NCBI GenBank assembly: GCA_031841125.1
Contig: CM063107.1
Coordinates: 22,710,499-22,774,498 of the forward strand
Length of the DNA: 64,000 nt
Direction: 5' to 3'
DNA from: Acanthococcus lagerstroemiae
Taxonomy: Eukaryota; Arthropoda; Insecta; Hemiptera; Eriococcidae
In this document: positions 58,851-64,000 of the stretch, piece after piece
Numbering within the stretch: the stretch's first letter is position 1
How the letters are laid out: each line of letters starts with the position of its first letter
Notes under the pieces: model-generated
Seen by the model: the letters and a program-made list of their open reading frames with translations, nothing else
Databases searched by the model: none
Told to the model about the DNA's origin: nothing
Position numbers and translations under genes: made by a program

Positions 58851-60035
58851 GAAAAATTGAGATTCCTGTTGTTACTTAATCTTATTAGCGATAAACTGTC
58901 GACATTTTGTCTGTTGGTACAGTTTACCGTTATTTAGAAAACTCAGCAAAATAGTGCAGTACTCCTTTTGTTCTTTCACAAATTTTCAAAATTTATTTCG
59001 CACAGAATTTCAACGTTAGGGAGCAAATGGAGCCATTGGGATTTAAACTTAGAGTTTCAAGTGTTGGCAGCCCTGCGATATGTGTGAGTGATCACGTATG
59101 ATTTACCATAAAAGCATGTAGCAAACTTCAACTATCATTAAGTCGATTAGAAATTCACTTTCAAAGAAAATTTGTCCTAAATTCGACTGCATCATCACCC
59201 AAAAATTAAATTATAATCAGTTCTACTGGCAGAATAATTTTTACTCGTTTTTTTTTACCCTACTAAAGATAGCAGTGTTTCTATTTGAAAGTACCCATGG
59301 TCACTCACTCATTTTCACCCACTAACACCCGCGCAGGCAATTTTGCAGCGCACTCTAGTGCAGGTTTAAATCCCAATTGCTGTCCATGACGGTTAAACCC
59401 TCTCATCTTGCTGGGAGATTTTCTTTTCGACAGTTGAAATAAAAAGTTCCTTCTTTTTATTTTTTCTTGTTAAATGAAATTTTTAAGTTAAAATTGGTTC
59501 CTCGTTCCAAGTTATTCCTTCTCCTTTCCTTTGGACGCCATATTTCCAGTCTGGAAAAGTGGTTACACTCTGCAAGGTAGTGAGACTCCAGAATGGAGGC
59601 AGTAGTCAGTTCAGTTCCTAATAACAATTTTGGGTTCGTGCATCAAAATGGAACATCTGTTCTAATTCTGATGACATGGGAAAACTTTTTTGGCTTTTGC
59701 TACCTCATTATGTAATAATAAATGAGCCCGTGATCTCTTTCCAGTTGTACAACCTCCTGACCTTTACAACACTAAACTCTTTACTGAAACATCTTTAGAA
59801 TCGAGTGATTGAGGCTAATGTAATTCCATATAGGGTTGGAAAATGATCAACATTCTTGGTTCCAAAAGATTTCCATCAAATGTAGCAGCCTCCTACTTAG
59901 AGAATTCAACACACAAATACTCTAAACAATTTAGCTTTATTCTTGGTGCCACCATATTTCTCATGCTAATAACCTTCCTCTAAAATATTCAAGCAATTTC
60001 TTTTCTTGCTTAAATTCCTCAATTTTGGGTCTATA
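58851..60035. other. Intergenic sequence downstream of PDHX
   Basis: No gene seen. A degenerate inverted pair GGGATTTAAAC … GTTTAAATCCC (59038-59375) may mark an old 350-bp TIR element. Confidence 0.4.
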
Positions 60036-61581
60036 CAGGGTGTCTCTTTTGCAATGACCCTCTCCCACCTGATAATTAGGCAACCTACCCTGGCAATATG
60101 TAGATATGTTTGCATTTGCTTACTTTTGAAGGGGCTGAGTTGTCAAATTTTGAAACGTTTTCTGTCTTCAAAAATGTTTTTTCTTCTCACCTCTGGGGAT
60201 AGACAGCAAAATGGCACCAGTAGGTAATAGTAACGGACAGTTGTGGTAACCACGAAAAAAAAAGTGGTCGGAATCTGTTCAGGTTCAACAGAGTGTTCAT
60301 AAAATCATAATTAGTACAAATTATATCAGAAAATTTTCATATTTTTTCATTTCCCTGTGAAACTTGCCCTCTTTAGCTACTGTTTTTTTATTTGCAATAG
60401 ATTGAATATTAAATTTCTCATAAAAAAGAAAAGTTCATTAGCAATTTTCTTGTATCTTGATTAGAATTGCACAAAATGGAGTTTAAGGGGTCCCCGTTAA
60501 GAATTATTGATATTTAACACAGATGCACAGACCTTATGAAAATAATCGTCTTCTTCAGCTATACTTTACCACTTCACCGAGTTATATCATGTATGGAGCT
60601 TATTCACCTCCCTCCTTTCATCTTTTTACCCCGTATTTGAAATTGAGGCCCATGCAATGAGGGGAAAAGGTTCTATTATTTCATGAAGTTCAATATGGGT
60701 ATCCAATAATTTATTGGTTCCAAAGGTTGCTAAATTTGGTTTTGGTAACATTTTGGCCATATTCCCCGAATTGTGGTTTATACCGGGGGGAATGAGGTGC
60801 AAGATGACGGTTGTAGTAACCACATATAGAGACACTGAGAAAAATTAAAGATCATGGAAAGTGGTAGAACATGATTTTCATTAAATAAACTTTACTTTTA
60901 GTACAAAATTGTATTGGGAAATGATGGTATCTTTTCTATTTGTAACACTCGAGGGGGGGGGGGGGAGTGAGTATTAATTTTGTGATGAGGAATGTTATTT
61001 ATGTATATTAAAGAATCTAGGCCCAACAAATTACTGTTGACATGGATAGAAGAACCAGCTGGGTTATCATCTTATGGTTATGAACACAATGATGAAAAAA
61101 GTTTTCCCCATATTCTGGTTGATTGCGATTGACGAGTATACAGAGAATTGGACGCTATTGAGCAATCCTAATCCAGATACAAGAAAATTGCTACCTAATG
61201 ACCTTTTTTATGGGGAATTTAATATTGCAAATAAAAAAATAGTTGCTTAAGAGGGCAAGTTTCACGGGGAATTGAAAAAATGTGAAAATTTTCTGATATA
61301 ATCTGTACTAAAATTAATTTTATGAGCACCCTGTTGAACCGATTTGACTATTTTTTTCTGTGGTGACCACAACTACCCTTACTATAACCTTCTGGCACCA
61401 TTTTTCTGTCTATCTCCAATAGTGAGAGCAGAAAAAAATTTCAAGGATAGAAAATTTTTCAAAATTTGATCACAACTAAGTCCCTTTAAAAGTACAAGCA
61501 TGCAAACGTATCTACATATTGTCGGGGTAGGTTGCCTACTTACCATGTGGAAGGGGGTAATTGCAAAAGAAACACCCTCTG
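60036..61581. mobile_element. Second long-TIR element with CAGGGTGTC ends and TA target duplication
   Basis: The left end TACAGGGTGTCTCTTTTGCA and the right end TGCAAAAGAAACACCCTCTG followed by TA (the right terminus has an extra base). TA flanks both ends (60034-60035, 61582-61583). The arms are about 430 bases: 60036-60470 recurs inverted at about 61150-61581, including the GGTAGGTTGCCTA block. The loop (60480-61140) carries a G12 run and no transposase. It shares its outermost bases but not its interior with 7662-9828. Confidence 0.78.
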
Positions 61582-61583
61582 TA

Positions 61584-62470
61584 TTAAGGATCGAAGTTTT
61601 GGATTTTGAAATAGGTACTGTTTTCAAAAGGTGGTGTTCAGTTGTTATCTTACCATAACAAAATAATATAACGATTACCTAGCTATAATTTTCTTCTATC
61701 CTCTGTTGATCATTTTGCTAGATTTTCTAATGTTTACTTTTAAGCACGTTTAGTTTCGGAACTCGGTTCAATTTCATTTATCGATAGCAGAATATATAGG
61801 TATTTATATTGTTTACACATTTCCATTCATTTTGGTTTCTCGTCATATTATTCCTTGCCTTTAATAAGATATGCGGGTAAAATATATGCACTTCGTTCGT
61901 GCGTCCCATTCGAAATTCTCACACTTTAATTTTTAGTCCAATATGGTTTCAGTCTCCTAACTGGTATTCATTTCACCTCACAAGTTTTAACAAGTTTAGG
62001 TATAAAGTCGAAATTCAGTTTCATACATGAATGCCTACCCTTCGCAGTTCATGTTAATAAGCATTCTAGTAAAAGTTTGAACGTTAGAGTTTTCGTTGTT
62101 TGGGAAGAAGATTTAGTGTGTATCTGTATGGTTGATTAAATTATAAAGTAACATTCGACACTCTCCAGAGAAAGTGCTCATGGTACACACAAGAATAAAG
62201 TTTCGCAGTTTGAAAATTTGTAATTTTATGAAGCATTTAGAATCTTATTTACAGGAAAAATTTGAACACGAAGATGGAAGGATATTGCCCTTGTAGCCTT
62301 CTTTGAATTCGCCCAATGCTTGATTCCTCGTAAAATATGAAATGAAGGTACAGTGCAATGATTTTACCACGTCTATTTTTTTAGTGATTCGTATACCGTC
62401 AGTTGTAATAATTAGATTCACAAAAACACTTTTTTTTTTTTTTTTTTTAGAAACGGTGGTAACACAGTTA
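61584..62470. other. Intergenic sequence, no gene seen
   Basis: AT-rich. A T18 run lies at 62430-62447. No supported exon or repeat family. Confidence 0.4.
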
Positions 62471-62873
62471 TAGTCTGGCCAGTTTAAGTTGGCACTTTTA
62501 GTTTCGTTGCGAGTTGTCATACTAGGCAGACGCGTCGCGCTAGTTAAATTAGGGCTCTATAGTTTCACCTGGGTATACTAAGCCGCCATTTTGGTTCATA
62601 CTGCGCCGGTGGATGCCGAATCCGACTATGCGGAGCGTAACGCGTAGTCAATTCGGCATCGACGGGCGCAGTACGAACCAAAAAGGTGACTTAGTATACC
62701 CAGGTGAAACTATAGAGCCCTAGTTAAATGAACGCAAAACAAGACGAACTGCATAATATGCACTGTGCAGTTCTATTTCCAATTATGCAATCTGAAGTCC
62801 CCTGAAAAACCGGTTTCTCCGCGTTGTTGGACGAAATAGGAGATAGGAGTGCCAACTTAAAGTGGCCAGACTA
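62471..62873. mobile_element. MITE with TAGTCTGGCCAG ends and TA duplication
   Basis: TAGTCTGGCCAGTTTAAGTT (then GGCA) faces the inverted TGCCAACTTAAAGTGGCCAG (then ACTA). TA lies outside both ends. A different MITE (62550-62720) is nested inside, so its own length was about 223 bp. Confidence 0.75.
62550..62720. mobile_element. MITE, AGGGCTCTGTAAA family, copy 3 (nested, nearly perfect hairpin)
   Basis: The left arm AGGGCTCTATAGTTTCACCT (then GGGTATACTAAG) is matched by its inverse at the right over about 75 bases with few differences. CCGCCATTTTGG sits at the same place as in copies 1 and 2. TAGTTAAAT flanks both sides (62541-62549, 62721-62729), an 8-9-bp target duplication. Confidence 0.8.
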
Positions 62874-63396
62874 TACCAGTGGAAGTGAATTTTTGGACAT
62901 AAGCAGAGACAACCTTGCTGTATACCTTACGAAGAAATTATTATAATCGTTCAAGAATTGCGGCTGTGCAGGAAGTTTAAAAATCTGTAAAGATGGTCAC
63001 AAAACACTAATTTATATTTTCGAGATTCTAACTTCTTGGGTGAAACTGGAAGAACGAGAAAAACTTCGGACTGCTAGAGCAAAACGGTTTGAAATTTCAA
63101 TGACAAAAGGTCATTTCAGACAAAATAAAGGTAATGAAAAATTAGAATTTCGCTTGCGCGAAGCAAATTGTCTCCGTTTTGCTCTATCTCTACCGGCTCG
63201 TCATGAGAAAGATCAGCTTTGAAAAAATAAAAAATTTTGAATTAAAGACTGTTTTTTACTTAGTTTCTCACGCTGAGTTCGAATGTGGAGTTCAAATTTG
63301 GCGGCGACGCACCGTTGCCAAGAAACACAAAATTGAAAACTTTTTGTGTTGGCCCCTTCGACACGTTGCATATGCCACACATTGCACATAATTCCA
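62874..63396. other. Short stretch, no gene seen
   Basis: Includes GCAAAACGGTTTGAAATTTC near 63080, a diverged relative of the GCAGTGCGGTTTGAAATTTT block in the following foldback. It is probably part of the same repeat family. Confidence 0.4.
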
Positions 63397-64000
63397 ACCC
63401 ATTGTACCTTCTATTTTTCTGGGGCGAACCGACAATTCACGAATAATTTTGAAACGGAGGTAGTTAGAGCAGTGCGGTTTGAAATTTTCGATAGAGGAGA
63501 AAATTTCGAATAGAACATATATTTCAGTTTTCCTCTAGCAGTCTCCAATCCAAAGTTTTCCGCCTTTCACCAGTTCGCCCCCGGAAATTCGCAATCTCGT
63601 AAATGCATATTGGTGCGAATTGTATTGCAGATCCAACGAGTTTAAGGCGTTGCTACATTTTTGAAAAGTTTGCGAAATTGCCAAAATACACTCGAAAATG
63701 TGGTCAAAATTGGTCAAATATTGACTCTAGCTCAATTTTGATAACGGATTCGAATTTGTCTCGAAAAACCAATACAATTCGCACCAATATGCATTTGCGA
63801 GATAGCGAATTTCCTGGGGCGAACTGGTAAAAGGCGAAAAACTTTGGATTCGAGACAGCTAGAGGAAATCTGAAAATAAAATTTCATTCGAAATTTTCTT
63901 CTCTATGCAGAATTTTAAACCGTACTGCTCTAACTGCCTCCGTTCCAAAAATATTCGTGAATTGTCGGTTCACCCCAGAAAAATAGAAGGTACAATGGGT
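63397..64000. mobile_element. Foldback element reaching the window edge
   Basis: ACCCATTGTACCTTCTATTT at 63397 is repeated inverted and ends exactly at base 64000. The arms are about 235 bases each, including the GAATTGTCGGTTC and GGTGCGAATTGTATTG blocks, with an interior of about 120 bases. Whether the arms extend past the window cannot be seen. No coding content. Confidence 0.7.

Overview
ORGANISM. The window is nuclear DNA of an animal, most likely an arthropod, probably an insect. It is AT-rich and intron-rich, and the three host genes have metazoan architecture. The repeats (R1-like and RTE-like non-LTR elements, a Penelope-like element, piggyBac, hAT-like and TA-inserting MITEs) suit an insect. 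Frequent TAGGTAGGTACC-like strings hint at a sternorrhynchan hemipteran, but that is only a guess. No bacterial, organellar or viral gene was recognised. LAYOUT. 1-28.2 kb holds no recognisable host gene. It contains five copies of a GTTACCC-rich element, a 2.2 kb long-TIR element at 7.66-9.83 kb with a hAT MITE inside, several MITEs, a zinc-finger fragment broken by a MITE, and the 3' part of an R1-like retrotransposon. 28.2-38.1 kb holds two host genes head to head across a 421-bp gap: DXO (decapping/exoribonuclease, minus strand, 5 exons, 408 aa) and a short nischarin (PX plus leucine-rich repeats, plus strand, 2 exons, 457 aa). 38.1-45.5 kb is transposon debris: a hAT MITE with a perfect 8-bp duplication, a frameshifted piggyBac transposase inside a TIR pair, an R1-like reverse transcriptase and a TAACG-rich TIR element. 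45.6-58.6 kb is a 13-exon gene for a mitochondrial pyruvate dehydrogenase E2-family protein. I call it the E3-binding protein (PDHX) because its core resembles PDHX and its acetyltransferase motif is lost; it has three lipoyl domains from duplication of an exon pair. Its 9.1-kb sixth intron carries a SINE with 13-bp target duplications, an R1 tail, an RTE fragment and a Penelope-like element invaded by three separate TIR elements. 58.6-64 kb is again repeats: a second long-TIR element with TACAGGGTGTC ends, nested MITEs and a foldback reaching the window edge. HOW GENES RELATE. The host genes are functionally separate: 5'-end RNA quality control (DXO), endosome/Rac-integrin signalling (nischarin) and pyruvate oxidation (PDHX). 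DXO and nischarin probably share a bidirectional promoter. All exon joins were made by hand from GT/AG sites, phase and family similarity; they are consistent in phase, and only the start of the last PDHX exon is uncertain. Repeat families were recognised by eye, so element ends are approximate unless a target duplication is given.
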